DNA of 64,000 bases from Paracoccus haematequi (GCF_900631945.1 NZ_UZWE01000024.1:62001-126000); one strand, 5' to 3'. Counted from the first letter of the stretch, positions 37,492 to 48,023 are shown. The notes: generated by a model not told the origin, from the sequence alone. Program-made: numbers and translations.

Positions 37492-39096
37492 ATGTGGAAT
37501 TATGTAAAGCTGATCTTGCTGGGCACGATCGCGCTGTTGGCCGCCATCGGCGCCAACATGGCGCGCGATCCGGCCTATATGGTCAATGCGATCGTCGTCA
37601 TGCTGGTGGCGGCGGGAATGTTCGTCTGGGCGCTGCGCCGGGTGGACGAGCCGGTGCGGGCGGTCGATACCTCGCAATACATGGACGACGTGGTCCGGTT
37701 CGGGGTGATCGCCACGGCGTTCTGGGGCGTGGTGGGCTTCCTGGTGGGGGTGGTCATCGCCTTCCAGCTGGCCTTCCCGGTGCTGAACCTGTCGGACCTG
37801 ACCCATGGCTATACCAACTTCGGCAAGCTGCGCCCGCTGCACACCAGTGCGGTGATCTTCGCCTTTGGCGGCAACGCGCTGATCGCCACGTCCTTCTATG
37901 TCGTGCAGCGCACCAGCGCGGCGCGGCTGTGGGGCGGGAACCTGGCCTGGTTCGTGTTCTGGGGCTACAACCTGTTCATCGTGCTGGCCGCGACCGGCTA
38001 TATCGCGGGCGCCACGCAGTCCAAGGAATACGCCGAACCCGAATGGTATGTGGACTGGTGGCTGACGGTCGTCTGGGTGGCCTATCTGGCCGTGTTCCTG
38101 GGCACCGTGATCAAGCGCAAGGAACCCCATATCTACGTCGCCAACTGGTTCTACCTGGCCTTCATCGTCACCATCGCGATGCTGCATATCGTCAACAACC
38201 TGTCGGTGCCGGTCAGCATCTTCGGATCGAAGTCGGTCCAGGTGTTCTCGGGCGTGCAGGACGCGATGGTGCAGTGGTGGTACGGCCACAACGCCGTAGG
38301 CTTCTTCCTGACGGCGGGCTTCCTGGGGATGATGTACTACTTCATCCCGAAACAGGCCGAGCGTCCGGTCTATAGCTACAAGTTGTCGATCATCCACTTC
38401 TGGGCGCTGATCTTCCTGTACATCTGGGCCGGTCCGCACCACCTGCATTATACCGCGCTGCCCGACTGGGCCTCGACCCTGGGGATGGTGTTCTCGATCA
38501 TGCTGTGGATGCCGTCCTGGGGCGGGATGATCAACGGGCTGATGACGCTCTCGGGGGCCTGGGACAAGCTGCGCACCGACCCGATCCTGCGGATGATGGT
38601 GGTGGCCGTCGGCTTCTACGGCATGGCGACCTTCGAAGGGCCGATGATGTCGATCAAGGCCGTCAATTCGCTCAGCCACTATACCGACTGGACCATCGGC
38701 CACGTCCATTCCGGCGCGCTTGGCTGGAACGGCATGATCACCTTCGGCGCGCTGTATTACCTGACGCCGCGCCTGTGGGGCCGGGAACGCCTGTACTCGC
38801 TGTCGCTGGTCAGCTGGCACTTCTGGTTGGCGACCATCGGTCTGGTCCTTTACGCGGCGTCCATGTGGGTGTCGGGCATCATGGAGGGCCTGATGTGGCG
38901 CGAGGTCGACAGCCAGGGCTTCCTGGTCAACGCCTTCGCCGATGCGGTCCAGGCCAAGTTCGCGATGAACGTGGTGCGCGCCCTGGGCGGGGTTCTGTAC
39001 CTCACCGGCGGGATCATCATGGCCTACAACCTCTGGGCCACCGTGGCCCGCCAGCCCAAAGCCCATTCGACGGCCATCGCCGTGCCGGCCGAATAG
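37492..39096 (+). CDS. ccoN: cbb3 cytochrome c oxidase subunit I
   Basis: A 534-residue, 12-helix catalytic subunit of the high-affinity cbb3 oxidase, reducing oxygen to water at heme b3-CuB. Heme and copper His are visible at [34 protein letters not shown] and [19 protein letters not shown]. The ATG at 37492 ([10 protein letters not shown]) with AGGTGGA upstream matches known CcoN N-termini. First gene of ccoNOQP, under the FNR box. Confidence 0.97.
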   Translation: MWNYVKLILLGTIALLAAIGANMARDPAYMVNAIVVMLVAAGMFVWALRRVDEPVRAVDTSQYMDDVVRFGVIATAFWGVVGFLVGVVIAFQLAFPVLNLSDLTHGYTNFGKLRPLHTSAVIFAFGGNALIATSFYVVQRTSAARLWGGNLAWFVFWGYNLFIVLAATGYIAGATQSKEYAEPEWYVDWWLTVVWVAYLAVFLGTVIKRKEPHIYVANWFYLAFIVTIAMLHIVNNLSVPVSIFGSKSVQVFSGVQDAMVQWWYGHNAVGFFLTAGFLGMMYYFIPKQAERPVYSYKLSIIHFWALIFLYIWAGPHHLHYTALPDWASTLGMVFSIMLWMPSWGGMINGLMTLSGAWDKLRTDPILRMMVVAVGFYGMATFEGPMMSIKAVNSLSHYTDWTIGHVHSGALGWNGMITFGALYYLTPRLWGRERLYSLSLVSWHFWLATIGLVLYAASMWVSGIMEGLMWREVDSQGFLVNAFADAVQAKFAMNVVRALGGVLYLTGGIIMAYNLWATVARQPKAHSTAIAVPAE

Positions 39097-39109
39097 GGGG
39101 AAGCCAGCC

Positions 39110-39835
39110 ATGCAAATCCTTGAAAAGCACAAGATCCTTGAAAAGAACGCGACGCTGCTGCTGATCTTTTCCTTCCTGGTCGTCACCATCGGCGGCCTGG
39201 TGCAGATCACGCCGCTGTTCTACCTGGAAAACACCATCGAGAAGGTCGAGGGGGTCCGCCCCTACACCCCGCTGGAACTGACCGGGCGCGACGTTTACGT
39301 CCGCGAGGGCTGCTATGTCTGCCACAGCCAGATGATCCGTCCGATGCGGGACGAGGTCGAACGCTATGGCCATTACTCGCTGGCGGCGGAATCGATGTAC
39401 GACCACCCGTTCCAGTGGGGATCGAAGCGCACCGGGCCGGATCTGGCGCGCGTCGGCGGGCGCTATTCGGACGAATGGCACCTGGATCACCTGCGCGACC
39501 CGCAATCGGTGGTGCCGGAATCGATCATGCCCAGCTATGGCCACCTGATGAACCGGATCATCGGCCCCGAATACATCCGGGACCGCGTGGAAACCGATGC
39601 CCTGGTCGGCGTGCCCTATTCCGAGGACATGATCGCCGCCGCGGCCGAGGATTTCCGGGCGCAGGCCGATCCCAACGCCGATGCCTCGGGCCTTCAGGAA
39701 CGCTATCCGGGCGCGCAGCAGCGCAACTTCGACCGCCAGCCGCAGCTGACGGAGATGGACGCCCTGGTCGCCTATCTGCAAGTGCTGGGCACGATGGTCG
39801 ACTTCTCGACCTTCGAACCGGATCCGACGCGGTAA
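39110..39835 (+). CDS. ccoO: cbb3 oxidase monoheme subunit II
   Basis: A 241-residue membrane-anchored cytochrome c. One N-terminal membrane helix ([18 protein letters not shown]) is followed by a periplasmic domain with the heme site CYVCHS and axial Met candidates in QMIRPMRDE and SIMPSYGHL. It passes electrons from CcoP to CcoN. GGGGGAAG precedes the ATG. It lies 13 bases after ccoN. Confidence 0.97.
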   Translation: MQILEKHKILEKNATLLLIFSFLVVTIGGLVQITPLFYLENTIEKVEGVRPYTPLELTGRDVYVREGCYVCHSQMIRPMRDEVERYGHYSLAAESMYDHPFQWGSKRTGPDLARVGGRYSDEWHLDHLRDPQSVVPESIMPSYGHLMNRIIGPEYIRDRVETDALVGVPYSEDMIAAAAEDFRAQADPNADASGLQERYPGAQQRNFDRQPQLTEMDALVAYLQVLGTMVDFSTFEPDPTR

Positions 39836-39845
39836 GGGGGCGGGC

Positions 39846-40034
39846 ATGGAAACCTACAGCTTCCTGCGCGGTCTGGCCGACAGCTGGGCGCTGCTGCTCC
39901 TGGTGCTGTTCTTCGTGGGCGTGATCCTGTTCGTGTTCCGCCCCGGCGCCAGGAAGGCCCAGAAAGACGCCGCCGAAAGCATTTTCCGGCACGAGAACCG
40001 TCCCGCCCGGACGGATGAGAAGGAGGGCCGGTGA
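39846..40034 (+). CDS. ccoQ: cbb3 oxidase small subunit IV
   Basis: A 62-residue protein with one hydrophobic helix ([18 protein letters not shown]) and a basic, hydrophilic tail. CcoQ stabilises the complex. Its stop shares a base with the ccoP start (TGATG), and an AAGGAGG near its end serves ccoP. Confidence 0.94.
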   Translation: METYSFLRGLADSWALLLLVLFFVGVILFVFRPGARKAQKDAAESIFRHENRPARTDEKEGR

Positions 40035-41071
40035 TGGCCGAAGACAAGGACAAGCCGGTCGATCCGCATATCGACCCCGCCAATCCCGACAACCGGGTGT
40101 CGCTGGAACGCCACGCGGCCGACAGCGAACACGCCGCCAAGATCGCGGGCGAAATCCCCGAGCGTCCCAGGCCCGACCAGCCGGTCGCGCCCAAGATGCG
40201 CAAGCCGGCACGCCGCGGCCGCCTGGTGAAAGAGGTCGGGTCCACCGGCCATCAATGGGACGGGATCACCGAATACGACAACCCGATGCCCCGCTGGTGG
40301 CTGTGGACCTTCTATGCCACGATCATCTGGGCGGTGGGCTATGTCGTGGCCTATCCGGCCATCCCGCTGGTCAACCGCGCGACCCAAGGCCTGCTGGGCA
40401 CCGACTATCGCCAGGAAGTCGCGGCCGAGATCGACCGCTTCGACCAAGCCAACGCCGCCATCCAGACCCGCTTGGCCGAGGTCGAGCTGGCCGCGATCCC
40501 GGCCGACCCGGAACTGCTCAGCTATGCGACCAATGCCGGGGGCGCCGTGTTCCGCACCTGGTGCGCGCAGTGCCACGGTTCGGGCGCGGGCGGGGCGCGG
40601 GGCTATCCCAACCTGCTGGACAACGACTGGCTGTGGGGCGGCACGCTGGAGGATATTCACCTGACCGTGCAGCACGGCATCCGCGATCCTCAGGACGGCG
40701 ACACCCGCTATTCGGAAATGCCGCATTTCGGCAGCGACGGCATCCTGGACCGCACGCAGATCGACCAGGTGGTCAACCACGTCCTGTCGCTGTCCGATCT
40801 GCCCCATGACCCGGCCAAGGCGGCCGAGGGCGCGCAGGTCTATGCCGACAACTGCTCGGCCTGCCACATGGAGGACGGCACCGGCGACCGCAGCCAGGGT
40901 GCCCCGAACCTGGCCGATGCGGTCTGGCTGTACGGCAATGACCACGCGACCCTCACCCGGATCGTCAGCGAAGGCCCCTATGGCGTGATGCCGTCCTGGT
41001 CCGCGCGCCTGTCCGAGGCCGAGATCCGCGCCGTCGCCACCTATGTCCACGGTCTGGGCGGCGGGGAATAA
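40034..41071 (+). CDS. ccoP: cbb3 oxidase diheme subunit III
   Basis: A 345-residue diheme cytochrome c. The cytoplasmic N-terminus is charged. A membrane helix follows ([19 protein letters not shown]), then two c-type heme sites CAQCHG (near residue 178) and CSACHM (near 275), each with downstream Met. It takes electrons from soluble cytochromes. The start at 40034 uses AAGGAGG and the TGATG overlap. It is the last gene of the operon; ccoGHIS is not in the window. Confidence 0.97.
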   Translation: MAEDKDKPVDPHIDPANPDNRVSLERHAADSEHAAKIAGEIPERPRPDQPVAPKMRKPARRGRLVKEVGSTGHQWDGITEYDNPMPRWWLWTFYATIIWAVGYVVAYPAIPLVNRATQGLLGTDYRQEVAAEIDRFDQANAAIQTRLAEVELAAIPADPELLSYATNAGGAVFRTWCAQCHGSGAGGARGYPNLLDNDWLWGGTLEDIHLTVQHGIRDPQDGDTRYSEMPHFGSDGILDRTQIDQVVNHVLSLSDLPHDPAKAAEGAQVYADNCSACHMEDGTGDRSQGAPNLADAVWLYGNDHATLTRIVSEGPYGVMPSWSARLSEAEIRAVATYVHGLGGGE

Positions 41072-41122
41072 CCCCGCCCGGACCACCCGAGCTTTCGCAG
41101 CGGCGCCCGCGCCCCGCGAAAG

Positions 41123-41285
41123 AGACCGGCCCCCGTCCTGTTCGCGCGTTCCTGGGGGCCGGTCTTCAAACCATAGCGCAGGCCGTCGCCCTTGGCGATG
41201 CCCTGGCGCCTCGGACTTTCGTGGGGGCAAAGCCCGCGCGAAAGAGGCCGGTTCCCGTATGTTCGCGCGTTCCTGGGGACCGGCC
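41123..41285. repeat. Pair of REP-like palindromic elements
   Basis: The gap 41072-41399 has no gene. It contains two copies of a hairpin about 120 bases apart. Copy A pairs 41123-41134 with 41154-41165 (12 bp perfect). Copy B pairs 41246-41256 with 41275-41285 (11 bp with one G-T). Both are preceded by CGCGAAAGAG and have the same loop core GTTCGCGCGTTCCT. Between the copies two stem pairs changed on both sides. They resemble dispersed REP elements, but they could also end ccoP transcription. No T run follows. Confidence 0.65.
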
Positions 41286-41399
41286 GCATCTGTTCCAACG
41301 CTCCGACGAAGCCCGCGCCCCGCGCCTTCCGCATGGTCTGCCGCAAACCCTGTTCCCGCCGCTGGCGCGCCCCTTCGCAAGGCGCTATATCCAGACCCC

Positions 41400-42068
41400 A
41401 TGACGCTCTGGACCCTTCATCTTCTGAATGCGCGCCACGCCCTGACGCCGGTCCTGTCTGAAGTCCGGCAGGCCAGCCGCCAGGCGGTGGCGCGGGCCTC
41501 GGACCATGCCGATCTGCCGGATTTCGATCTGGTGGTGCGCGCGCAGGCGGACCGTTCTGCCGATGGCGCGATCCAGGGCCGCTGCCGCACGCCCGGCGTG
41601 ATCGAGATCGCGCTGACCCCCGACCGCTTCGATCCCCTGCACTTCACCCGCGCCCTGGTCCGGCAGATGGCGCATCTGATCCGCTGGGACGGGCCGGGCT
41701 ATGGCCGTTCGCTGGGCGAGGCTCTGGTCAGCGAAGGGCTGGCCGGGCATTTCGTGCTGCAGGTGATGGGCGGAAAGCCGGATGCGATCGATACCGTCCG
41801 CCCCGCGGCAGGGGCCATGCGGCAGGCGATGAACGAATGGGCGCGGCGCGATTACGACCATGGCCGCTGGTTCGGCGGCAAGGGCGACCTGCGCAAGGGC
41901 ACGGGCAACAGCCTGGGCCACCGGATCATCGCCGATCACCTGGCGCAGCATCCCGGCGACAGCGCCGCCGGGATGGCCACGGCGGCGTCCGAGCCGTTCC
42001 GCCAGACCCTGCGCCGGATCGCCGCGGCCGAGGGGCAGGCCGAGGCGGAGGCCCCCTCAGAAGGCTGA
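41400..42068 (+). CDS. DUF2268-like protein with altered HExxH region
   Basis: A 222-residue protein resembling DUF2268 putative zinc proteases. The region after the expected motif fits well (LIRWDGPGYGRSLGEALVSE, then GLAGHF). However, the HExxH itself reads RQMAH, so the first His and the Glu are missing and metal-dependent cleavage is doubtful. The ATG at 41400 begins MTLWTLHLLNARHAL. Its 3' end overlaps the convergent rhomboid gene by 12 bases. Confidence 0.75.
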   Translation: MTLWTLHLLNARHALTPVLSEVRQASRQAVARASDHADLPDFDLVVRAQADRSADGAIQGRCRTPGVIEIALTPDRFDPLHFTRALVRQMAHLIRWDGPGYGRSLGEALVSEGLAGHFVLQVMGGKPDAIDTVRPAAGAMRQAMNEWARRDYDHGRWFGGKGDLRKGTGNSLGHRIIADHLAQHPGDSAAGMATAASEPFRQTLRRIAAAEGQAEAEAPSEG

Positions 42069-42791
42069 GGTGCGAGGGCTGCGGATCATCGCCATCCAGG
42101 CGCCCATCACCAGGCCCGCCAGCGTGCCGCCCAGATGCGCCTCCCACGCGATCGAGGGCATCAGCACGGTCAGCGCGACGTTCAGCACCACCATCATCGC
42201 GACCCCGCGCCACAATTGCCCCAACGGACGGCGGTGGCGCCAGCCGGTCACGGCGGCGAAGCCGATCAGCGCGCCTGCCAGCCCGAAGATCGCCCCCGAA
42301 GCGCCGATCATCGGCCCGCCCTGCGGCGTCATCAGCGCGAACAGCAGCGCGGCCGCGACCTGCGTGACGGCATAGACCAGGGCCATGCGCGCGGCGCCGA
42401 TCAGGCGGTTCAGTTCCCGCGCGATGGCCACCAGCGACAGCATGTTCATGCCCAGGTGGATCGGCCCGGCGTGCAGAAATCCATAGGTCGCGAACATCGC
42501 TGCGGGCTGGCCGGGATAGAGACCGTGGCCCGCATGGATCTGCGCCGACCAGAAGCCGAACAGATAGTCGACTATCTGCCGGATCGGGACGCCGATGCGC
42601 TGCTGGGTGAAATAGGACAGGATGCCGGGCTGCTGGGCGATGACGAAGGTCAGGCGCCAGTTCAGCAGGTCGCTGACCAGCAGCAGCGCCTCGATCGCGC
42701 AGCACAGCCCGATCACGACCTTGACCCACAGGGGCAGCAGCGGCCGGATCTCGCGTCGGATTTCGGCGATGGGACCGGACTGGGCCACCAT
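42057..42791 (-). CDS. Rhomboid family intramembrane serine protease
   Basis: A 244-residue protein with six predicted membrane helices. The catalytic Ser is in GASGAIFG (near residue 170) and the catalytic His in WEAHLGG (near 223). A HAGPIHLGMNM segment in an earlier helix matches the HxxxN oxyanion site. It cleaves membrane proteins within the bilayer; the substrate is unknown. The ATG at 42791 overlaps the Trm112-like stop (TGATG). Confidence 0.92.
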   Translation of the reverse strand: MVAQSGPIAEIRREIRPLLPLWVKVVIGLCCAIEALLLVSDLLNWRLTFVIAQQPGILSYFTQQRIGVPIRQIVDYLFGFWSAQIHAGHGLYPGQPAAMFATYGFLHAGPIHLGMNMLSLVAIARELNRLIGAARMALVYAVTQVAAALLFALMTPQGGPMIGASGAIFGLAGALIGFAAVTGWRHRRPLGQLWRGVAMMVVLNVALTVLMPSIAWEAHLGGTLAGLVMGAWMAMIRSPRTSAF

Positions 42792-42985
42792 CAATCCGCC
42801 TTGATCTGGCGGGCCTCGGCCACCAGCATGATCGGGATGCCGGCGCGGATCGGGAAGGCCAGCCCCGCCGCCTTGGAAACCAGTTCCTGGCGCGCCGCGT
42901 CATAGGACAGGGCGGTATGGGTGACGGGGCAGACAAGCGCCTCGATCATGGGACGGTCGAAGGCGGGCGGGGGGCTTTGGGTCAT
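42791..42985 (-). CDS. Trm112 family protein
   Basis: A 64-residue protein of the Trm112/YcaR type: [17 protein letters not shown], then a conserved [18 protein letters not shown] end. In other organisms it activates methyltransferases. Only one of the usual zinc-binding Cys remains. It is coupled to the LON-domain gene by ATGA and to the rhomboid gene by TGATG. Confidence 0.9.
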   Translation of the reverse strand: MTQSPPPAFDRPMIEALVCPVTHTALSYDAARQELVSKAAGLAFPIRAGIPIMLVAEARQIKAD

Positions 42986-43608
42986 TGCAGTCGGTCCTCG
43001 GTATCGCCGCCATGCAGGGCGAATTCGATCAGGCCCTGCAACAGTTCGCGCCGGTCCGCCAGGGTGGGGCTTTCCAGCAGCGCTTGCCTGTCGCCGGACG
43101 AAAAGGGCAGCACCATCGACAGGGAATTGATCAGCGCCTCGTCCTGGGCCTCGGCGGCGGCGTCCCAGTCGGTCGAAAGCTCATGCGCGTCCATATAGCG
43201 CCGCAACAGCGGAAACAGCGTGTCGCGATCCAGGCCGGGGTCGTCCTCGGGGCCCTTCAGGTCGCGGGCGAAGGACGACCAGTCCACCTCGGCCGTCAGA
43301 TAGGGGGTGAAGCCCTCCTGCACCTCGGTCAGGCGGAAACGCGACACGGCCAGCAGGGAAATCATCTGCCGTCCGTCGTCGGTTTCGGAAAAGGCCACCA
43401 CCCGGCCGGCGCAGCCGATCGCGGCCAATCCCTCGCCCTCGGGCTGGATCAGGCCGATCAGGCGATGGTCGGTCCTCAGCGCATCGTCCAGCATTTGCAG
43501 ATAGCGCGGTTCGAATACATGCAGGGGAATCCGCCCGCGCGGCATCAGCACCGCCCCGGTCAGGGGAAACAGCGGAATGCGCGCGGGCAGGTCGAAGCGG
43601 AACCGCAT
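42982..43608 (-). CDS. LON substrate-binding-domain protein
   Basis: A 208-residue protein consisting only of the Lon N-terminal substrate-binding domain: [20 protein letters not shown], then [17 protein letters not shown] near residue 30. There is no ATPase or protease domain, so it is a stand-alone adaptor-like protein. It lies 8 bases after the thioredoxin-like gene in the same transcript. Confidence 0.92.
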   Translation of the reverse strand: MRFRFDLPARIPLFPLTGAVLMPRGRIPLHVFEPRYLQMLDDALRTDHRLIGLIQPEGEGLAAIGCAGRVVAFSETDDGRQMISLLAVSRFRLTEVQEGFTPYLTAEVDWSSFARDLKGPEDDPGLDRDTLFPLLRRYMDAHELSTDWDAAAEAQDEALINSLSMVLPFSSGDRQALLESPTLADRRELLQGLIEFALHGGDTEDRLQ

Positions 43609-43616
43609 GGCCGGGA

Positions 43617-44531
43617 TCAGGCGAAGATCAGGGACGACAGGCGGCGGCGTCCCTTCTGGGCCAGCGGATCGTTGGGCTTGAGGCTGTCGAAGATGGTCAG
43701 CAGTTGCGCCTTGGCCGCCCCCTCGTTCCAGTCGCGGTCGCGGCGGAAGCTGTCGAGAAGGATGTCGATGGCCTCCTCCACCCGGCCCGCCGCGTGCAGC
43801 GCCTGGGCATATTCCAGCCGCGCCTGCTGGTCGTCGGGGGCGGCGTCGACACGGGCTTGCAGGTCGGCCAGCGGACCGGCCTTGGCCGCCTGGCGGGCCA
43901 GGTGCAGCTGCGCGCGCGCGGCCTCGACCGGGGCGCTGGTCGCGGCGGGGGCGGGGATGGCGTCAAGCGCGGTCTGGGCAGCGTCCGCGTCGCCCGCCGC
44001 CAGATGGGCGCGCACCACGCCGGCCCAGGCTTCGGTGCTGGACGGGTCTTCCTCGGCAATGGCGGCGAAGGTTTCCGCGGCATCAGAGAAGGCGCCTTCC
44101 TCCAGCATCTGTTCTGCGGCGGCAAGCGCCTCGGCCAGCCCGCCGTCATCGCCCGACAGCCCCGCCAGCTTGTCCACGAACTGCTTGATCTGGCTTTGCG
44201 GGATGGCGCCCTGGAAGGCATCGACCGGCTGGCCCTGGAAGAAGGCATAGACGGTTGGGATCGACTGGACGCGAAGCTGCGCGGCGATCATCTGGTTTTC
44301 GTCCACATTGACCTTGGCCATGCGGACCCGGCCCTTGTGGCGCGCCACCTCGGCTTCCAATTGCGGCCCGAGGGTCTTGCAGGGGCCGCACCAGGGCGCC
44401 CAGAAATCCACGATCACCGGCACCTGCATCGAGGCCTGGACCACCTCGGCCATGAAGTCGGCCTCGGTCACGTCCTTGATGAAATCGGCGGTCTTGGGCG
44501 CGGCGGGGGCGCCGTCGAAAAGCATGGTCAT
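43617..44531 (-). CDS. cnoX: Thioredoxin-TPR chaperone (CnoX/YbbN type)
   Basis: A 304-residue protein. The N-terminal thioredoxin domain has an intact WCGPC active site (near residue 48) and the cis-Pro in VQSIPTVYAF. The C-terminal 180 residues are Ala-rich helical repeats of TPR type. This architecture matches CnoX/YbbN, which protects clients of GroEL and DnaK under oxidative stress. The ATG at 44531 has GGGGA upstream; ATG 44525 is also possible. Confidence 0.9.
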   Translation of the reverse strand: MTMLFDGAPAAPKTADFIKDVTEADFMAEVVQASMQVPVIVDFWAPWCGPCKTLGPQLEAEVARHKGRVRMAKVNVDENQMIAAQLRVQSIPTVYAFFQGQPVDAFQGAIPQSQIKQFVDKLAGLSGDDGGLAEALAAAEQMLEEGAFSDAAETFAAIAEEDPSSTEAWAGVVRAHLAAGDADAAQTALDAIPAPAATSAPVEAARAQLHLARQAAKAGPLADLQARVDAAPDDQQARLEYAQALHAAGRVEEAIDILLDSFRRDRDWNEGAAKAQLLTIFDSLKPNDPLAQKGRRRLSSLIFA

Positions 44532-44733
44532 GATGTCCCCGGAATGGTTCGGAACGGTTGGCGGCAATATGGGGGCTGGGACGCGGAAGGGGAAGGGTTG
44601 TTTGGGGCGGCACCGCTGGGGGACTTCACGTCCCCCCTCGGGCCTGCCGGCCCCTTCCTCGCTGAAAAAGGTCCACCGGACCTTTTTCCGGGCGCTCGGA
44701 AGCCCCGTGGATATTTGCGCAAAGGTGAAAGGG

Positions 44734-45519
44734 TCAGAGATCGAAGCTGGCCAGCACCGGCACATGGTCGCTGGGCTGGTCCCAGCCGCGCACCGGGCGC
44801 AGGATGCGGCTGTTGTGGGCGGCGTTTGCGATGTCGGGGCTGGCCCAGATGTGATCCAGGCGGCGGCCCTTGTCGGCGGCGTCCCAGTCCCTGGCGCGAT
44901 AGCTCCACCAGGAATAGAGCAGCCCGGACGGGATGTCCTGGCGCGTCACGTCCACCCATCGGCCCGCGTCCTGGGCGGACAGAAGGTGGTCGACCTCGAT
45001 CGGGGTGTGGCTGACGATCTTCAGCAGCTGCTTGTGGGACCAGACGTCATCCTCGCGCGGGGCGATGTTCAGGTCGCCCACCAGGATCGAGCGCTGCGGA
45101 TTGTCAGCATGGAACACGTCGCGCATTTCTGCCACGAAATCCAGTTTCTGGCCGAATTTCTCGTTCACCGTGCGGTCGGGGATGTCGCCGCCCGCGGGCA
45201 CGTACATGTTGTGGATGGTCACGCCGTTTTCCAGTCGCGCCGCGACATGGCGGGCATGGCCAAGACGGGCATAATCGCGGTCGCCCGCGTCCGTCAGCGG
45301 CAGCCGCGACAGGATCGCCACGCCGTTATAGCCCTTTTGGCCCCGCGCGACGATCCAGCGATATCCAAGCGCCCGGAACTGGTCCAGCGGGATCTTGTCC
45401 ACCGGCGACTTGCATTCCTGGAGGCACAGGATGTCGGGCGCCTCCTCGCGCAGCAGGCGTGCGACCAGCCCCTCGCGCAGGCGGACCGAGTTGATGTTCC
45501 AGGTGGCGATGGTGAACAT
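44734..45519 (-). CDS. xthA: Exodeoxyribonuclease III
   Basis: A 261-residue AP endonuclease/3' exonuclease of base-excision repair. Motifs are TIATWNINSVR at the start, LCLQECKS with the metal-binding Glu, GDLNIAP, and DHIWAS with SDHVPV near the end. The ATG at 45519 has AAAGGAG. It is divergent from the MFS gene. Confidence 0.96.
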   Translation of the reverse strand: MFTIATWNINSVRLREGLVARLLREEAPDILCLQECKSPVDKIPLDQFRALGYRWIVARGQKGYNGVAILSRLPLTDAGDRDYARLGHARHVAARLENGVTIHNMYVPAGGDIPDRTVNEKFGQKLDFVAEMRDVFHADNPQRSILVGDLNIAPREDDVWSHKQLLKIVSHTPIEVDHLLSAQDAGRWVDVTRQDIPSGLLYSWWSYRARDWDAADKGRRLDHIWASPDIANAAHNSRILRPVRGWDQPSDHVPVLASFDL

Positions 45520-45671
45520 GGCGGGCTCCTTTGCCGCGGACCCTAGCGGCGCGGCCGGGCGCTGTCGAGTTGACGCTGCGGCAGGAAATTGTCTTGAAAG
45601 ATCAATACGCGCTTGGTGATCGGGAAAACTGCGGCTATGCAGCGCCATCCGGCACGGCCAGGGGGACAGCG

Positions 45672-46988
45672 ATGCGGTTGACGGTGGACGAGGCTTTGGC
45701 GCGCGGCGGGGCCGGGCGGTTCCAGTGGCGGCTTCTGGGGATTTTCGGGCTGGTCTGGGCCGCCGATGCGATGCAGGTGATCGCGGTGGGCTTTGCCGCG
45801 CCCTCGGTCGCCGCGACCTTCGGGGTCGAGCGTGTGACCGCCTTCCAGATCGGCACGGTGTTCTTCCTGGGCATGTTCCTGGGCGCCTTCGTCTTTGGCC
45901 GGGTGGCCGACCGGATCGGGCGGCGCAACATTCTGGTGCTGACTGTGGGAATGGATGCGATCTTCGGCCTGGCCTCGGTCTTTGCGCAGGATTTCACGCT
46001 GCTTCTGGTGCTGCGCTTCCTGACCGGCGTGGCGGTGGGCGGCACCTTGCCGGTCGATTACGCGATGATGGCCGAATTCCTGCCGCCCCGGAACCGGGGC
46101 CGCTGGCTGGTCTGGCTGGAGGGGTTCTGGGCCATCGGCACCATCATCGTGGCCCTGACCGCCTGGATCGCCACCGCGCAGGGGGCTGCGGCGCCGTGGC
46201 GGTGGATTTTCGCGGTGGCGGCGGTTCCCGCCGTGATCGGCATCTTCCTGCGGCTGTGGCTGCCCGAATCGCCGATGTTCCTGATCCGCAAGGGCGATCA
46301 GCTGGGCGCGCGGGCGGTCGTGGACCGGGTGCTGGTCGCCAACGGCGTCCAGGCGCTGCCGTCGGACGCGGAACTGGTGCCGGCGCAGGTGCCGACGGGA
46401 TCCGAGAGCTCGATCTTTTCGGACCTGCTGCGGGCGCGGACCATCGGTGTGCTGGCGGTGTGGTTTCTGGTGTCCCTGTCCTATTACGGCGTCTTCGTCT
46501 GGGTGCCGGGCCAGCTTGCGACCGAGGGCTTCGGCTTCGTGCGCGGCTATGGCTTCCTGGTGATCCTGGCCTTGGCGCAGGTGCCGGGATACGCCCTGGC
46601 CGCCTGGGGGGTCGAGGCGGTGGGGCGGCGCGCGACGCTGCTGGCCTTCCTGCTGCTCAGCGCCGCGGGCTGCGCGCTGTTCGCCGTGGCAACCGGGACC
46701 GCGATGGTCGCGACCGCGCTGATCCTGATGAGCTTTGCGCTGCTGGGCACCTGGGGCGCGCTCTATGCCTTTACGCCCGAGCTCTATCCCACGCATCTGC
46801 GCGGCACCGGCATGGGCACGGCCAGCGCCGTGGCGCGGCTTGGCGGGATCCTCGCGCCCAGCCTGCTGGCGGTGGTCTTTGCCAAGGGGTTCGGCGTGGC
46901 CATCGGCGCCTTCGCGGGCCTGCTGCTGCTGGGCGCGCTGGCGCTGCTGCTGATCAGGTCCGAGACCCGCGACCAGGCCATCGCCTGA
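45672..46988 (+). CDS. MFS transporter
   Basis: A 438-residue transporter with about 12 membrane helices. The MFS signature between helices 2 and 3 is FGRVADRIGRRNILVLT, with its counterpart GVEAVGRRATLLAF in the second half, and a PESPMFLIRKG loop after helix 6 as in the SV2/aromatic-acid and sugar-porter groups. Substrate cannot be read from sequence. AGGGGGA precedes the ATG at 45672. Confidence 0.9.
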   Translation: MRLTVDEALARGGAGRFQWRLLGIFGLVWAADAMQVIAVGFAAPSVAATFGVERVTAFQIGTVFFLGMFLGAFVFGRVADRIGRRNILVLTVGMDAIFGLASVFAQDFTLLLVLRFLTGVAVGGTLPVDYAMMAEFLPPRNRGRWLVWLEGFWAIGTIIVALTAWIATAQGAAAPWRWIFAVAAVPAVIGIFLRLWLPESPMFLIRKGDQLGARAVVDRVLVANGVQALPSDAELVPAQVPTGSESSIFSDLLRARTIGVLAVWFLVSLSYYGVFVWVPGQLATEGFGFVRGYGFLVILALAQVPGYALAAWGVEAVGRRATLLAFLLLSAAGCALFAVATGTAMVATALILMSFALLGTWGALYAFTPELYPTHLRGTGMGTASAVARLGGILAPSLLAVVFAKGFGVAIGAFAGLLLLGALALLLIRSETRDQAIA

Positions 46989-47043
46989 AACCCGGCGACC
47001 CGCTGGCCCGTTGCCTTCGGCAGCCAAGACGGAGGACAGGACG

Positions 47044-48018
47044 ATGGGCCAGCTGGTCGAGGGCGTCTGGAAGGACGAATGGTATGACACCGAGGCCAGC
47101 GGCGGCGAATTCGTCCGCGACACCTCGCGTCACCGCAACTGGGTGACGGCGGACGGCGGCCCCGGCCCCACGGGACAGGGCGGCTTCAAGGCGGAAAGCG
47201 GGCGCTATCACCTGTATGTCTCCTATGCCTGTCCCTGGGCGCATCGGACGCTGATCTTCCGGGCGTTGAAGGGGCTGGCGGATCATGTCGACGTGTCCGC
47301 CGTTCATCCCGACATGCTGTGGAACGGCTGGGAATTCCGCACCGATTTCGACGGCGCGACCGGCGACCGGCTGTTCGGCCTGCCCTATCTGCGCGACATC
47401 TATCTGCGCGCCGATCCCCGTGCCTCGGGGCGGGTGACGGTGCCGGTGCTGTGGGACCGCGACGGCGACCGGATCGTATCGAACGAAAGCGCCGACATCA
47501 TCCGCATGTTCAATTCGGCCTTCGACGGGGTGACGGGCAACCGCGACGACTATTGGCCGGAATCCTTGCGCGACCGGATCGAGACCGTGAACAAGCGCGT
47601 CTACGACACCGTGAACAACGGCGTCTACAAGGCGGGCTTCGCCACCACCCAAGAGGCCTATGACAAGGCCGTCCACCCGCTGTTCGACAGCCTGGACTGG
47701 ATCGAGGGCATCCTGGCCGAGAGCCGCTATCTTCTGGGCGACCGCATCACCGAGGCCGACTGGCGCCTGTTCACCACCATCGCGCGCTTCGATGCGGTCT
47801 ATCACACGCATTTCAAATGCAACCGGCGGCGGATCGTCGATTACCCGAACCTGTGGGCCTGGGCGCGCGAACTGTATCAATGGCCCGGCGTGGCCGAGAC
47901 GGTGCGCCCCGATCATGTCGTGCGCCATTATTATTTCAGCCACGACACGGTGAACCCCCACCGGATCATCCCCATCGGCCCGGATCTGGACTGGACCGCG
48001 CCTCACGGCCGGGGATGA
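47044..48018 (+). CDS. yqjG: Glutathionyl-hydroquinone reductase (omega-type GST)
   Basis: A 324-residue Xi/omega-class glutathione transferase. The catalytic Cys is in YVSYACPWAHRTLIF (near residue 62), and the C-terminal part has HTHFKCNRRRIVDYPNLW, typical of the ECM4/YqjG family. It reduces glutathionyl-hydroquinones. AGGA lies before the ATG at 47044. A hairpin follows its stop. Confidence 0.94.
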   Translation: MGQLVEGVWKDEWYDTEASGGEFVRDTSRHRNWVTADGGPGPTGQGGFKAESGRYHLYVSYACPWAHRTLIFRALKGLADHVDVSAVHPDMLWNGWEFRTDFDGATGDRLFGLPYLRDIYLRADPRASGRVTVPVLWDRDGDRIVSNESADIIRMFNSAFDGVTGNRDDYWPESLRDRIETVNKRVYDTVNNGVYKAGFATTQEAYDKAVHPLFDSLDWIEGILAESRYLLGDRITEADWRLFTTIARFDAVYHTHFKCNRRRIVDYPNLWAWARELYQWPGVAETVRPDHVVRHYYFSHDTVNPHRIIPIGPDLDWTAPHGRG

Positions 48019-48023
48019 ACGAA

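Noticed and set aside
37234..39210. Long antisense open frames opposite ccoN, nadB/nadC, xylF-like and other genes
   Set aside because: GC-rich genes produce long antisense frames. They lack ribosome sites, have low-complexity His/Gln/Arg-rich composition, and no recognisable domains.
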